Assembly (NCBI GenBank): GCA_026002835.1
Contig: BPGC01000001.1
Coordinates: 62,001-126,000, forward strand
Direction: 5' to 3'
From: Candidatus Nitrosocaldaceae archaeon
GTDB taxonomy: Archaea; Thermoproteota; Nitrososphaeria; Nitrososphaerales; Nitrosocaldaceae
Length of the DNA stretch: 64,000 bases
This document shows, in pieces, positions 27,557 to 36,555 of the stretch (positions within the stretch are counted from its first letter, which is position 1; each line of letters starts with the position of its first letter). The position numbers and the translations under genes are program-made. The notes beneath the pieces were generated by a model. That model was not told the origin of the DNA. It ran no database searches and worked only from the letters and a program-made list of their open reading frames with translations.

Positions 27557-27940
27557 ATGAGTGAAGAGCAAGAAGTTCATATTGTATTGTTATCAAATGA
27601 AGTTGGAAGGGCATATTCAGCATTTGTATTGGCATTAGGTAGCATAACTATGGGAGTGAAATGCAAATTGTATTGCACTATGCAAGCTTTAGAGATAGTA
27701 AAGAAAGGAGGAGCAGATAAGATAAAGATGGAAGGTATGCCTCCTCTATCAAAATATCTTAGAGATGCTATAGATGCTGGAGTAGAGATAACTGCATGTG
27801 GTCCATCAAAGGATATGCTTGAGCAAATGGGAATAAACAAAGATACACTAGAAGAAGGTGTAGAGTTTGAGGATGTTATAGGATTCCTAAACGGTGCATT
27901 ACCAGCAGCAAAGAAAGGAGGAATGGTAGTATTTATATAA
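27557..27940 (+). CDS. DsrE-family sulfur-relay-like protein
   Basis: The 127-residue protein has the DsrE/DsrF/TusD fold: VHIVLLSNEVGRAYSAFVLALG, then the Cys-containing strand ITACGPSKDML and the C-terminal KKGGMVVFI. Cys residues at the strand ends could carry persulfide. It precedes a TusA-like gene by 23 bases on the same strand, the classical pairing for sulfur transfer. It also lies next to the copper regulator, so thiol chemistry under copper stress is a possible link. Confidence 0.85.
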   Translation: MSEEQEVHIVLLSNEVGRAYSAFVLALGSITMGVKCKLYCTMQALEIVKKGGADKIKMEGMPPLSKYLRDAIDAGVEITACGPSKDMLEQMGINKDTLEEGVEFEDVIGFLNGALPAAKKGGMVVFI

Positions 27941-27962
27941 GAATTATTATTGAAGCTATAAT

Positions 27963-28247
27963 ATGCAGAGAAGCAATATATTACTAATTTCAGAGGAATC
28001 ATTACAAGAGAGATTAATTAATGCAAAACCAGTCCTAACTATAGATACTAAAGGTTTATGCTGTCCATATCCATCATTCGAGACTGTTAAACATATGAAC
28101 AAATTGAAAGAAGGAGAGGTATTAGAGGTTATAACAGATAGTGAAGAATCTGCGAAGGATAGCATACCTAATGTATGTAATAGAAGGAACTGGCATTATA
28201 TAGTAATACAAGAAGGTAATCAATGGATATTAAAGGTAATGAAATGA
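27963..28247 (+). CDS. TusA-family sulfurtransferase
   Basis: The 94-residue protein has the TusA core: LTIDTKGLCCPYPSFETVKHMNKL with the CPYP (CPxP) motif whose first Cys accepts persulfide, then EVITDSEESAKDSIPNVC. About 22 residues precede the usual domain start, so the real start may be internal. It is paired with DsrE. The stop at 28245-28247 is followed immediately by a GC-rich hairpin. Confidence 0.85.
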   Translation: MQRSNILLISEESLQERLINAKPVLTIDTKGLCCPYPSFETVKHMNKLKEGEVLEVITDSEESAKDSIPNVCNRRNWHYIVIQEGNQWILKVMK

Positions 28248-28307
28248 TCTGGCGCATGGACTTTTCTCATCATAGATCAGATCGCCCATCAATTGCCATA
28301 CGCCAGA
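28248..28307. ncRNA. GC-rich long hairpin, candidate small RNA or 3' structure
   Basis: TCTGGCGCATGG at 28248-28259 pairs with CCATACGCCAGA at 28296-28307: 11 of 12 positions on the plus strand (one C-A mismatch) and 12 of 12 on the minus strand, where the odd pair becomes G-U. The 36-base loop contains CTGA and TGATGA on the minus strand, but their spacing is not that of a C/D guide. The element is much richer in GC than flanking DNA and starts immediately after the TusA stop. Strand and function are unresolved. Confidence 0.4.
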
Positions 28308-28347
28308 CCAAGATTAATTAAACGCTTAGCAAATTAAAATTATACTC

Positions 28348-29067
28348 ATGGATATTAAAGAAGTAAAGGCTAGGATTAGAGAGCAAGTATGGAAAAGATT
28401 AGAAGAGCAGAACATAGCAAGGTTTCCTAGACCAGTATATGGAAGGATTCCAAATTATCAAGGAGCAGAAGAAGCAGCAAGGCTAGTAACTAATTTAGAT
28501 GAATTCAAGAATGCAAATATTGTTAAGGTTAATCCAGATGCGCCTCAAAGGATGGTTAGATATTATACATTGATATCGAACAAGCTGCTTATAATGCCAG
28601 CCCCAAGATTAAGATCTGGTTTCTTGCTGTTAAGATCTATAATGAATCCTAAAGACGCATTAAGAGCATCTACTATAACTGGAGCATTTGAATATGGAAG
28701 AGTATTAGATATAGATAAGAGGATAAAGATCGATGCTATAGTATTAGGCTCAGTAGCTGTATCGAGATCTGGTGCTAGACTAGGTAAAGGAGAAGGCTAT
28801 GCTGAGATCGAGTATGCTGTGTTTAGAGAGTTAGGATTTGTAGACAATAATACTCCAGTAATAACTACGGTTCATGATCTGCAGATTGTAGATGATATAC
28901 CAGTTGAAGAACATGATCTCCCAGTAGATATTATAGTAACTCCAAAAGAGATAATTAGAACTAATACAGATATAGAAAAACCAAAGGGTTTGATCTGGGA
29001 GTTATTAGATGAGGATAAGATGAAGAAGATGCCATTACTAGAAAGGTTAAGAGAGATTAGAGGATAA
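28348..29067 (+). CDS. 5-formyltetrahydrofolate cyclo-ligase-like protein
   Basis: The 239-residue protein belongs to the MTHFS family: N-terminal IREQVWKRLEEQNIARFPRPVYGRIPNYQGAEEAA, the central PAPRLRSGFLL and the C-terminal GSVAVSRSGARLGKGEGYAEIEY, corresponding to the GxGxGYxD nucleotide-binding motif of cyclo-ligases. This archaeal version is longer than the bacterial enzyme and might have a related role. It would convert 5-formyl-THF to methenyl-THF with ATP. A TATA-like TTAATTAAA at 28314-28322 gives a leaderless start. Confidence 0.8.
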   Translation: MDIKEVKARIREQVWKRLEEQNIARFPRPVYGRIPNYQGAEEAARLVTNLDEFKNANIVKVNPDAPQRMVRYYTLISNKLLIMPAPRLRSGFLLLRSIMNPKDALRASTITGAFEYGRVLDIDKRIKIDAIVLGSVAVSRSGARLGKGEGYAEIEYAVFRELGFVDNNTPVITTVHDLQIVDDIPVEEHDLPVDIIVTPKEIIRTNTDIEKPKGLIWELLDEDKMKKMPLLERLREIRG

Positions 29068-29434
29068 TCTTATCGTTATCTATTATTGCTCTTCCTCTTA
29101 TACCTTCTAATCTATATTCTGGTTTATCTACTAACGGTATATTGGATATTGCACATCCAGATGCTGTAGTTATATCAACCTCTTTACAGATTATACCTTT
29201 AGGAGCTCTATTATTCCTCTTCAATCTATAGATTGTATATGCTCCTACACTACTCCCTATAGCATTTGGAAATACCAGTATCTTATCTGCTATATTCTGT
29301 TTATATAAAATATGGTTCTCATCTATTATCATTCCATTATCATCAACCATAGCTAGAAAGTTTATTGGTTGTTCGCTATATATGATGTCTCCTTCAGCAT
29401 ATCCTTTTACAATTGCTCTACATTTGATGATCAT
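29057..29434 (-). CDS. aconitase X swivel subunit (phosphomevalonate dehydratase small subunit)
   Basis: The 125-residue protein is the aconitase X small (swivel) subunit: MIIKCRAIVKGYAEGDIIYSEQPINF, then the SSVGAYTIYRL motif, which includes the conserved Ser, and a Cys-rich ITTASGCAISNIPLVDKP. With the large subunit it is expected to dehydrate mevalonate 5-phosphate to trans-anhydromevalonate 5-phosphate in the archaeal mevalonate pathway. It overlaps the large-subunit gene by 4 bases. Confidence 0.85.
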   Translation of the reverse strand: MIIKCRAIVKGYAEGDIIYSEQPINFLAMVDDNGMIIDENHILYKQNIADKILVFPNAIGSSVGAYTIYRLKRNNRAPKGIICKEVDITTASGCAISNIPLVDKPEYRLEGIRGRAIIDNDKIIL

Positions 29435-30558
29435 TCAGCATCACTCTTTATTATATCATCCATACTCTTTAGGCATATCTTTGCTTTATTCCATGTCTTG
29501 AGATAATAAGCTCCTTTGATGCTGTTAGTTATTATCTCATCACCTTCATTTACTAATGGAGTCAAACATGCACAGCAATCTGAATATAATTCTACACCAG
29601 CCTTTTCTAATCTTCCAGTTATTCCATATTTATATGCATCTTCATAAGCCTTTCTTGCACAGAATGCTATACATCTCTTCTTGAACTTTTTGTTCTTGAT
29701 CTTTGCTGCTAATCTATTGAGATCTTGGAAACCTAATTGAGGACTGCCAAAGATTATTAGATCTCCATCATCTGTATTACTTAACTCTTGCAACACTTCT
29801 TCTCTCTCTTCTTTACCATACTCTACCTTTTCACCTCCTTCTTTGTTAGTAAACATACCACAAGAGCCAGAGGTTCCCAAGCCAGCACATATCGCTTTAG
29901 CATTCCATATCTTATCTATTGTATTAGGGATTGATACTGAATTCTTTGCAACCTTACCAGCAAAATAACCTAATAATCCATAATCCAATTCATTCTTTAG
30001 TTCAGTTTTGACTATAATATTAGTATCTGGTTCTCTATACTCTTCCTTCCTTAGTAATGAGTACGGTGCTTTACCAGTAAACGCACTTGCCAATGCACTT
30101 AGTGCACTCTCTTTATTTGTTCTATAATCTAATAAAGAGTTAGTATAAACAGCAGCATTACTCTCAGCCAAACTCACATATTTACTCTTTGGAAGTTCTA
30201 ATACCTCATATGGTATACATGTTAGCGTTAGATCAGCATTCATACTTTTATAAGCATTAATTATCCTATTCTGCTTATTGATAAATTCATCATTAACATT
30301 TGGCTTCTTAGGATCAAAACCCATAGGATTTATCGTAGTTCTTATCTTTACCTTTTCCTTGCTCATCTCTTCTAGGAATGCTAAGCCAGCATCTCCTATT
30401 GTATTATAATTCACTCCAGAAACATGAGCCCAATCTACTTGGATCAATTTTTCAGCATTAGTTGCCTCTCCTATTGCTACTAATATTCTATATGCTGTTG
30501 CTAATGCTTCTCCGTACTCTCCATTTAATGCATGCTCTTCTTCGTTACTCAAATACAT
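29431..30558 (-). CDS. aconitase X catalytic subunit (phosphomevalonate dehydratase large subunit)
   Basis: The 375-residue AcnX (DUF521) subunit shows VDWAHVSGVNYNTIGDAG-like N-terminal sequence, TLTCIPYEVLELP with a Cys for the Fe-S cluster, LAESNAAVYTNSLL and FTGKAPY, plus further cluster Cys residues at DCCACL near the end. It catalyses the lyase reaction of the modified mevalonate route with the adjacent small subunit. A member of the hydroxyproline (cis-3-hydroxyproline dehydratase) branch is less likely given archaeal context and the split genes. Confidence 0.85.
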   Translation of the reverse strand: MYLSNEEEHALNGEYGEALATAYRILVAIGEATNAEKLIQVDWAHVSGVNYNTIGDAGLAFLEEMSKEKVKIRTTINPMGFDPKKPNVNDEFINKQNRIINAYKSMNADLTLTCIPYEVLELPKSKYVSLAESNAAVYTNSLLDYRTNKESALSALASAFTGKAPYSLLRKEEYREPDTNIIVKTELKNELDYGLLGYFAGKVAKNSVSIPNTIDKIWNAKAICAGLGTSGSCGMFTNKEGGEKVEYGKEEREEVLQELSNTDDGDLIIFGSPQLGFQDLNRLAAKIKNKKFKKRCIAFCARKAYEDAYKYGITGRLEKAGVELYSDCCACLTPLVNEGDEIITNSIKGAYYLKTWNKAKICLKSMDDIIKSDAE

Positions 30559-30575
30559 ATTAAAGATTGTTGATA

Positions 30576-31112
30576 TTAAGGAATAATACTCTTTCTATTA
30601 AGAAAGTTTGCTATTAGTTCTCTTCCATCTTCAGTAAGTTCTGGATGGAATTGTGTGCCAATTATTATACCATTTGTTATAATCTCATTCTTGCTATTAT
30701 TAGAATATCCTATACTTTTAAAGTCTTTAGGCAATCTAGAGATTATATAACTATGACTCTCAAATACTCTAATTGTTCTTTTATCAATAAATTTATGATC
30801 GTTTATAATTACATTATTCAATCCATGGATCTTTTTACCTAACCTTTTTATTGTTCCTCCTAATGCTAATGCTATTATCTCAGCACCATAACATATTCCT
30901 AACAATGGTACATTATGCAAATAGCAATACCTTACTATTGAGATATTCTTGACATTAACCATTTTATTATTTCTAACTCTACCAGATAGAATGATCTGTT
31001 TATAACCATCTATTGTATCTATATCTTCACATCTTTTTATAACATAATCAGCATTTACAGCATCTGCTAACTCGCTTATATAAGACGAACCATTATCGAC
31101 TATTAATATCAA
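30576..31112 (-). CDS. class I glutamine amidotransferase, GMP synthase subunit A-like
   Basis: The 178-residue protein has the class I amidotransferase triad: nucleophile Cys in LLGICYGAEIIAL and His-Glu in GTQFHPELTEDG. Length and arrangement match the separate archaeal GuaA glutaminase subunit that supplies ammonia to the synthetase subunit. One departure is ILSGRVRNNK where GuaA has an SGGP loop, so a different acceptor is conceivable. Its start overlaps the UPF0182 gene stop by 4 bases. Confidence 0.7.
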   Translation of the reverse strand: MILIVDNGSSYISELADAVNADYVIKRCEDIDTIDGYKQIILSGRVRNNKMVNVKNISIVRYCYLHNVPLLGICYGAEIIALALGGTIKRLGKKIHGLNNVIINDHKFIDKRTIRVFESHSYIISRLPKDFKSIGYSNNSKNEIITNGIIIGTQFHPELTEDGRELIANFLNRKSIIP

Positions 31113-33946
31113 CTCTCCATCTCTATTATTACTTGATGTAACTCTGGCACATTATCTACTAGTATTATTATACCTAGATTGAATTTATCTTCTTCTTCCC
31201 AGATGAGTATACGTGTAACTCCATTAGCTTTAGCCAACTCTATCAAACTCTCAATAGCAGTCTTTACATTATCAAAATCTTCCTCATTATCAAATACAAC
31301 CTCTTCTTCAACGAATGTAATTGGCGCTGAGATAAGCGTAGGTCTTGCTACAGTTAAACCGCTTCCATTTATTATGCTCATTATCATATCCAACTTTATA
31401 TCTCTATTCAGCATAGCTTCTTGTGGTGCTATACCAGCCAGTTTTGCTAGATATGCTCTAAATGCATCTTCTACTGTATCTCCCAAGCCTACATAGTATT
31501 CACCAGTAAATGCTGCTCCTACTGCAGCTATGGTTCCTAATTGTGCTACTACTCCACCAGTTCCAGCAGTATAGATTGGTATAAAGTATACATCCTGGTT
31601 TCCTATTCTATACAATATATTATCTCCAATCCTAGGATTCCTTAATAATGTCTTTAACTGTGCAAAGTCTGGATCTCTATCTAATGCTTCTTGAACAGCA
31701 CTTGGACCTATGAGTTTTGTATCTGACTCTAATGGCACTCTATAAAATATCAATTGTCCAGTATTTGGATAATCATTTCTAACTGTCATATAGCCAGCAA
31801 GGTTCTTTGCTGCTGCAGCTTTCAATTCTAATGATATAAAGCCTATAAATTCTGGCTTCTCAAAGCCTTGTGGTTGAGCAAATATATAATATGGAGTCAA
31901 GCCTTGAGGCACTTCATAAAACTCTCTAGCAGTTATGAATGTAGATATATCTGTTACATGATATATATTATACATGTTAACCTTCCAGAAGAATAACTCC
32001 TCAGGATATCTTATCTGATTAGTTAACCATTCTGGAACTTCTCTTGTTACAATATCCTTATACTCTTCCTCAAACATCTTACTAAAGAAGTCATTACCTA
32101 TCATAATTATCCTATGATCTCCATTATAGGTATCTATAAGTGCATATCCTACCAATACAAACATATCATTACCCATTCCCCATGGAACATAATCTGTATT
32201 TATCCTAGCAATTAGTGGCATAAGCCAGTAAGTATTCTCTCCATCAGTAACTGGCAAGATATCTAACTCTCTATTGCCAAAGTGATAGATAAAGTATGGA
32301 TATAGCAATTCCATTCTATCATTAACATTCTTGTAGCGCATTACATGTATAGCATCTGTAGGATATGAGAGTAAGAAGTTAGGCTCAAACATCCAACTTA
32401 ATGGAGGTGTTATTGTTATTCCTCCTCTCCCGTCATAAAAGTATCCATCTAACTCATCACTAGTAGTTCTATCAACTGGGAAAGCAGACCAAGTTGTATC
32501 AAATAAACCACCTTCGCCTTCACCATAATACACTCTTCTCTGTTTGAAGAATTCATCACTATCTACTATAGTTCCGTTGTGAGCGTCAAGCATTAGAAAA
32601 CCTTTTGGAACATGAGTATAGACAAAATGTTCAGCAAACCATCTATTCTCTGGAGTTACTGTCGATGGAAGTATAGGCATTAGTGAAGCACTCCAGTATA
32701 ATGAGCCATTAAATCTTAAGATATCAGAATCGTATATCTTAAGATAAGGTATCAGACCTATCTCTGGTGTTATCTTAGCACTAGCAGCTGTCCAATCCCA
32801 TAATCTTATTTTACTTAATAATTCTTTATTCTCTTCAATAAACTCGTTTATATCACTGCTTGGTATAGCATTCAATCTTACCTCATAACCTCTCTCTTCT
32901 ACATTATCTAGATCTGCAAAGTATCTATTTACTTCTATCTGTTGAGCAGTATATGGTCCTAGATATTCTATCTTCCTAGCATCTGCTATGCTTGTATTTA
33001 TAGCCATCAATACTCCAACAGATACTACTACAGCTGCGATAACTAATGCTTTTATGTATATATCCTTTTTAGTAGGAAGTATTATCACTTTAGCCTTACG
33101 CATATCAATAAATGACCATGCTAGTAATACTATTCCAACCAATAAAGTCCCAATTATAGCATATGGCGTATTATAATCTATCATAGATGTAAAGAACATA
33201 TTAAATGCAGACCATATCAAACCTACACCAATGATCATCTCTAATACTGATATGTAGTAAAAGTATCTAGGTTTACCTTCATTAACATCTGATAAGTAAC
33301 TAGAGATAATATGAGCAGCATTACTTATTCCTACATACAATAATATCCTTATCCCTATAACTACAAGCAGAGGAGGTATAAGTAATGTTAATGCTGGGAT
33401 CATGGGTATAACATTCTCCTCAGCTATAGATGGATCTGCTGGAGAACCTGGAGATAGTATGAATGGTAATGCTAAGATATTAGGAAGATAAGAAACTCCT
33501 AGATCATTACCTTGCAGAAAGTAACTTGCTGATATGCCAAACATAACATCAGCAAATAATGATGAGAATATCAATACCTTAGTTATCTGCCATATAACAA
33601 AATTTGAGGTGCTTAATTTATAACTCTTATATCTTAATGATTCAGTTGTTATAGGTTCTCTTCTAAGAAAAGATATACCTATTGTTACTAACCACCATAC
33701 TATAGATTCTCTCTTCCTAATATCTACTCTTATCAATGCTATAGCTGCTAGAATCAAACCAGCAAGCATAGCATAGTAGACTGGTTTTATGAAGAAGATA
33801 TTAAATTCAGTAGAGTTTAGGATAAAAGTAACTGCTTGGCTACTTATTATACTGAATAGTATTAAACCCATTCCTATTAACAATCCTAACCTTATGTAAT
33901 TTCCTACATCTCTAGCAGGAAGGTTACTACTCTGACCATATCTCAT
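31109..33946 (-). CDS. UPF0182 family large membrane protein
   Basis: The 945-residue protein matches UPF0182 (COG1615): about seven membrane segments in the first 320 residues and a long exported domain rich in Tyr, Trp and Pro (DTTWSAFPVDRTTSDEL region; YPEELFFWKVNMYNIYHVTD). Function is not known for the family. The length is typical. It is transcribed with the downstream amidotransferase gene through an ATGA-type overlap. Confidence 0.9.
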   Translation of the reverse strand: MRYGQSSNLPARDVGNYIRLGLLIGMGLILFSIISSQAVTFILNSTEFNIFFIKPVYYAMLAGLILAAIALIRVDIRKRESIVWWLVTIGISFLRREPITTESLRYKSYKLSTSNFVIWQITKVLIFSSLFADVMFGISASYFLQGNDLGVSYLPNILALPFILSPGSPADPSIAEENVIPMIPALTLLIPPLLVVIGIRILLYVGISNAAHIISSYLSDVNEGKPRYFYYISVLEMIIGVGLIWSAFNMFFTSMIDYNTPYAIIGTLLVGIVLLAWSFIDMRKAKVIILPTKKDIYIKALVIAAVVVSVGVLMAINTSIADARKIEYLGPYTAQQIEVNRYFADLDNVEERGYEVRLNAIPSSDINEFIEENKELLSKIRLWDWTAASAKITPEIGLIPYLKIYDSDILRFNGSLYWSASLMPILPSTVTPENRWFAEHFVYTHVPKGFLMLDAHNGTIVDSDEFFKQRRVYYGEGEGGLFDTTWSAFPVDRTTSDELDGYFYDGRGGITITPPLSWMFEPNFLLSYPTDAIHVMRYKNVNDRMELLYPYFIYHFGNRELDILPVTDGENTYWLMPLIARINTDYVPWGMGNDMFVLVGYALIDTYNGDHRIIMIGNDFFSKMFEEEYKDIVTREVPEWLTNQIRYPEELFFWKVNMYNIYHVTDISTFITAREFYEVPQGLTPYYIFAQPQGFEKPEFIGFISLELKAAAAKNLAGYMTVRNDYPNTGQLIFYRVPLESDTKLIGPSAVQEALDRDPDFAQLKTLLRNPRIGDNILYRIGNQDVYFIPIYTAGTGGVVAQLGTIAAVGAAFTGEYYVGLGDTVEDAFRAYLAKLAGIAPQEAMLNRDIKLDMIMSIINGSGLTVARPTLISAPITFVEEEVVFDNEEDFDNVKTAIESLIELAKANGVTRILIWEEEDKFNLGIIILVDNVPELHQVIIEMES

Positions 33947-33981
33947 TTGCTATAAGTTAGCAAATTGCATAATTTAATACT

Positions 33982-35091
33982 TTAGTTTATTGCTTCTGCT
34001 AACCCTTTACATATTAGATATACAGCAGCATATAATGGCAATTCTACTTTTGTATTATCATATGGTCCAAATATATTATCTTTTAATATAAATTCTGGAG
34101 CATTATAGACATAAACACTTGCCAACTCATCATCTATAAGAGATGCATCATTAAATGGATTAAAATCGTCAATATCATCAACTATAATCTTTGCTAAACC
34201 GCTCTTACTGCTTAATGAATTCTCTAGTCTAAATATTCTATGAGTATCTATGGTAACTACTGGATCAACACTATAAGCACTAAACATTTTTACTATATCT
34301 TCCAACTCTTTACTAAATCTTTGATATTGCTTCCTTATAAGAGATCTAAACAATGAATTTTCATCCTTCTGGCTAAGCATATATTTTATTATCCTTCCTT
34401 TCCAACCTTTTTTAGCATTTATTACTCTCTTTATGATAAATGGTTCATTTTTATCTTTCCTAATACCGAATATATCTGGTATTATTCCTCTCCCAGTAAC
34501 ATAATCTAATACCTCTCTTCTAGCATCTGAATCTATGCTAGATAACTCCTCATCATATATATGAACATGAAATCCATTATTGCCAGAAAAGTATATCTTT
34601 ATATCAAATGAACCTAGATCATTTATGATATCTAATAATCTTCTTACTTGTTCCTTCCCAACATCTATACAATTTTTACATGGTATGTTAACTACTTTAA
34701 TATTAGAATTACAATTGCTGCATATTTGAGATCTTTCTATCCTTTTACAATTACTACATATACTTATTTTATGATTGTCGGTGCATTTAAGAGGTATATC
34801 TTTGATATCTATATCGAATATAAGATCTGCATATAACCATCCTTTTAGATCCATCTCTGCAGTTGGGTTTGTATAATATGCATTAGATAGATATGCATCT
34901 GCTGGGATCTCTCTTATCAATAATGCTCTTAACTCATCTATGCTCTTGAATGATAGATGCCTTATGATCTTATTATCAAATGTTGCATATCCAAACTCTC
35001 TTCTAGATATATCTCTTATCTCTGCATCGAACTTGTAGAAATAATATCTTCTAAATGCTTTTCTAACTAATTCTAGACTATCTTCCTTCAT
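33982..35091 (-). CDS. priS: DNA primase small (catalytic) subunit PriS
   Basis: The 369-residue protein has the archaeo-eukaryotic primase core: LYADLIFDIDIKD with the catalytic Asp-X-Asp, FSGNNGFHVHIYDEE (the SGXXGXHXH nucleotide-binding motif) and a later Asp in PVVTIDTHRIFRLENSLSSKSG. Cys pairs at CSNCKRI, CSNCNSN and CKNC near residues 114-146 form zinc knuckles. It synthesises RNA or DNA primers with PriL, whose gene ends in an ATGA overlap with this start. Confidence 0.95.
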   Translation of the reverse strand: MKEDSLELVRKAFRRYYFYKFDAEIRDISRREFGYATFDNKIIRHLSFKSIDELRALLIREIPADAYLSNAYYTNPTAEMDLKGWLYADLIFDIDIKDIPLKCTDNHKISICSNCKRIERSQICSNCNSNIKVVNIPCKNCIDVGKEQVRRLLDIINDLGSFDIKIYFSGNNGFHVHIYDEELSSIDSDARREVLDYVTGRGIIPDIFGIRKDKNEPFIIKRVINAKKGWKGRIIKYMLSQKDENSLFRSLIRKQYQRFSKELEDIVKMFSAYSVDPVVTIDTHRIFRLENSLSSKSGLAKIIVDDIDDFNPFNDASLIDDELASVYVYNAPEFILKDNIFGPYDNTKVELPLYAAVYLICKGLAEAIN

Positions 35092-36482
35092 CTTTTAACC
35101 CTTTTAAATTGTAATGGGGATTTTATACTATCACAATCATCCGTCTTATAACATAGATTCTGACTAGCAATCTTATCACAGTTAGGGCAATTATATGATT
35201 TCTTGCTGCCTTTTATACCCGCAAGGAATTCTACTTGATATCTTGTTATCTTCTCATTATAGTCTGGTGCTTGTTCAAATAATGAGCATACCTCATCTAT
35301 GCTCTTACCGATAGCAAGCATATAAGTTGCTAATAAGAATCTAGCAGTATGAGGAGGATTCTCCCCTTTCTCTAACATATGCAATATATGTGTTATACAT
35401 GGAGGATACTCTCTATTACTAGTTTTCATTGCTGGTTGAAATATCTTATTTTTCATCAATTCACTTCTAAGATTTTCTACTATATTTTTTATATAATCTG
35501 GAATATTCTTTGGTTTAATATCGACTTCTTGTATTCTTTTATATATTAAATTAATTATATCGTCTCTAATTAGTCTTATCAGAGAATCCACATCTAGTTC
35601 TACATATCCTTCATACACATCTTTATTTATTAACTTCCAATGTGGATCATGAAAATGTGTAGAACGTTTTAAATAATCAACAACTTTTATTTTATATATA
35701 TTATTATAAGAATCTTTCCTAATATCTAAGTTAAAATATTCTCTGAAAAATACTTTGAGTATTATATCTAAGATAGGTTTGCTAACTTTGATAGTTCTTA
35801 TATCTTCAAAACTCTCTTGAAGAGCTTTTCTTTTTTCATTTTTAATTTCTAAATCATTTCTTAAGAATTTTTCAACTCTCTTCGCTTCTGTCAATGCGAA
35901 TCTTTTACTTAAAATATTATTATGCAGCATGTGAAGTATTATTATTGCAATGAAGAATGATGGAATCTCAATCTCTGCATCTGTAATATATGTAAATTCA
36001 TCGTAAATTTTTTCATCATTATTATATCTCATTGCGATCTTTATACGATGAATGGCATGCTCTACAACTTTTGTTCCCTCAAACTCATCAATACTATAAT
36101 TTAGTTTATATTTATGGAAAAATACTTTAACTGAACTAAGAAATGGATACTTAGCTAGATCATGCCTACTTAGCATTATCTTACCATATATCTTTATTCT
36201 ATTATTTTCATGTCTGACATCAAGCTCATGCTCATCTCCATCAAACCTTAATATAGCTTTACTAGCTCTATGTGGTTGATCATTGAGTTCTATAGTTATG
36301 TTATGTTGTGGATTGTTACTAATTATTATAATCTCTCTATCATTCTTCTTTTTAACGATAGAATGATATTCACGCTGTATTCCAAGTCCTTCATTAATAT
36401 ACTTTTTAAGTTCTTTAGGTATGGATGAGACTTCATAAGATACATCGTCCCATGTAAATAATGGAGAGAGCAAATCTTCCAT
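35088..36482 (-). CDS. priL: DNA primase large subunit PriL
   Basis: The 464-residue protein has the PriL C-terminal Fe-S domain: PPCITHILHML, DEVCSLFEQAPDYNE, then CPNC and LCYKTDDC, giving the cluster Cys residues, with the conserved HTARFLLATYML between. The N-terminal half is longer and more divergent than in many archaea. It regulates priming by PriS, encoded directly downstream with 4-base overlap. Confidence 0.9.
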   Translation of the reverse strand: MEDLLSPLFTWDDVSYEVSSIPKELKKYINEGLGIQREYHSIVKKKNDREIIIISNNPQHNITIELNDQPHRASKAILRFDGDEHELDVRHENNRIKIYGKIMLSRHDLAKYPFLSSVKVFFHKYKLNYSIDEFEGTKVVEHAIHRIKIAMRYNNDEKIYDEFTYITDAEIEIPSFFIAIIILHMLHNNILSKRFALTEAKRVEKFLRNDLEIKNEKRKALQESFEDIRTIKVSKPILDIILKVFFREYFNLDIRKDSYNNIYKIKVVDYLKRSTHFHDPHWKLINKDVYEGYVELDVDSLIRLIRDDIINLIYKRIQEVDIKPKNIPDYIKNIVENLRSELMKNKIFQPAMKTSNREYPPCITHILHMLEKGENPPHTARFLLATYMLAIGKSIDEVCSLFEQAPDYNEKITRYQVEFLAGIKGSKKSYNCPNCDKIASQNLCYKTDDCDSIKSPLQFKRVKR

Positions 36483-36555
36483 GAACCTAAAACCGTATTT
36501 TACAATAATAAATTTTAAGGAAAAATAGATATTATAGGCATCAAAGATACTTTAT

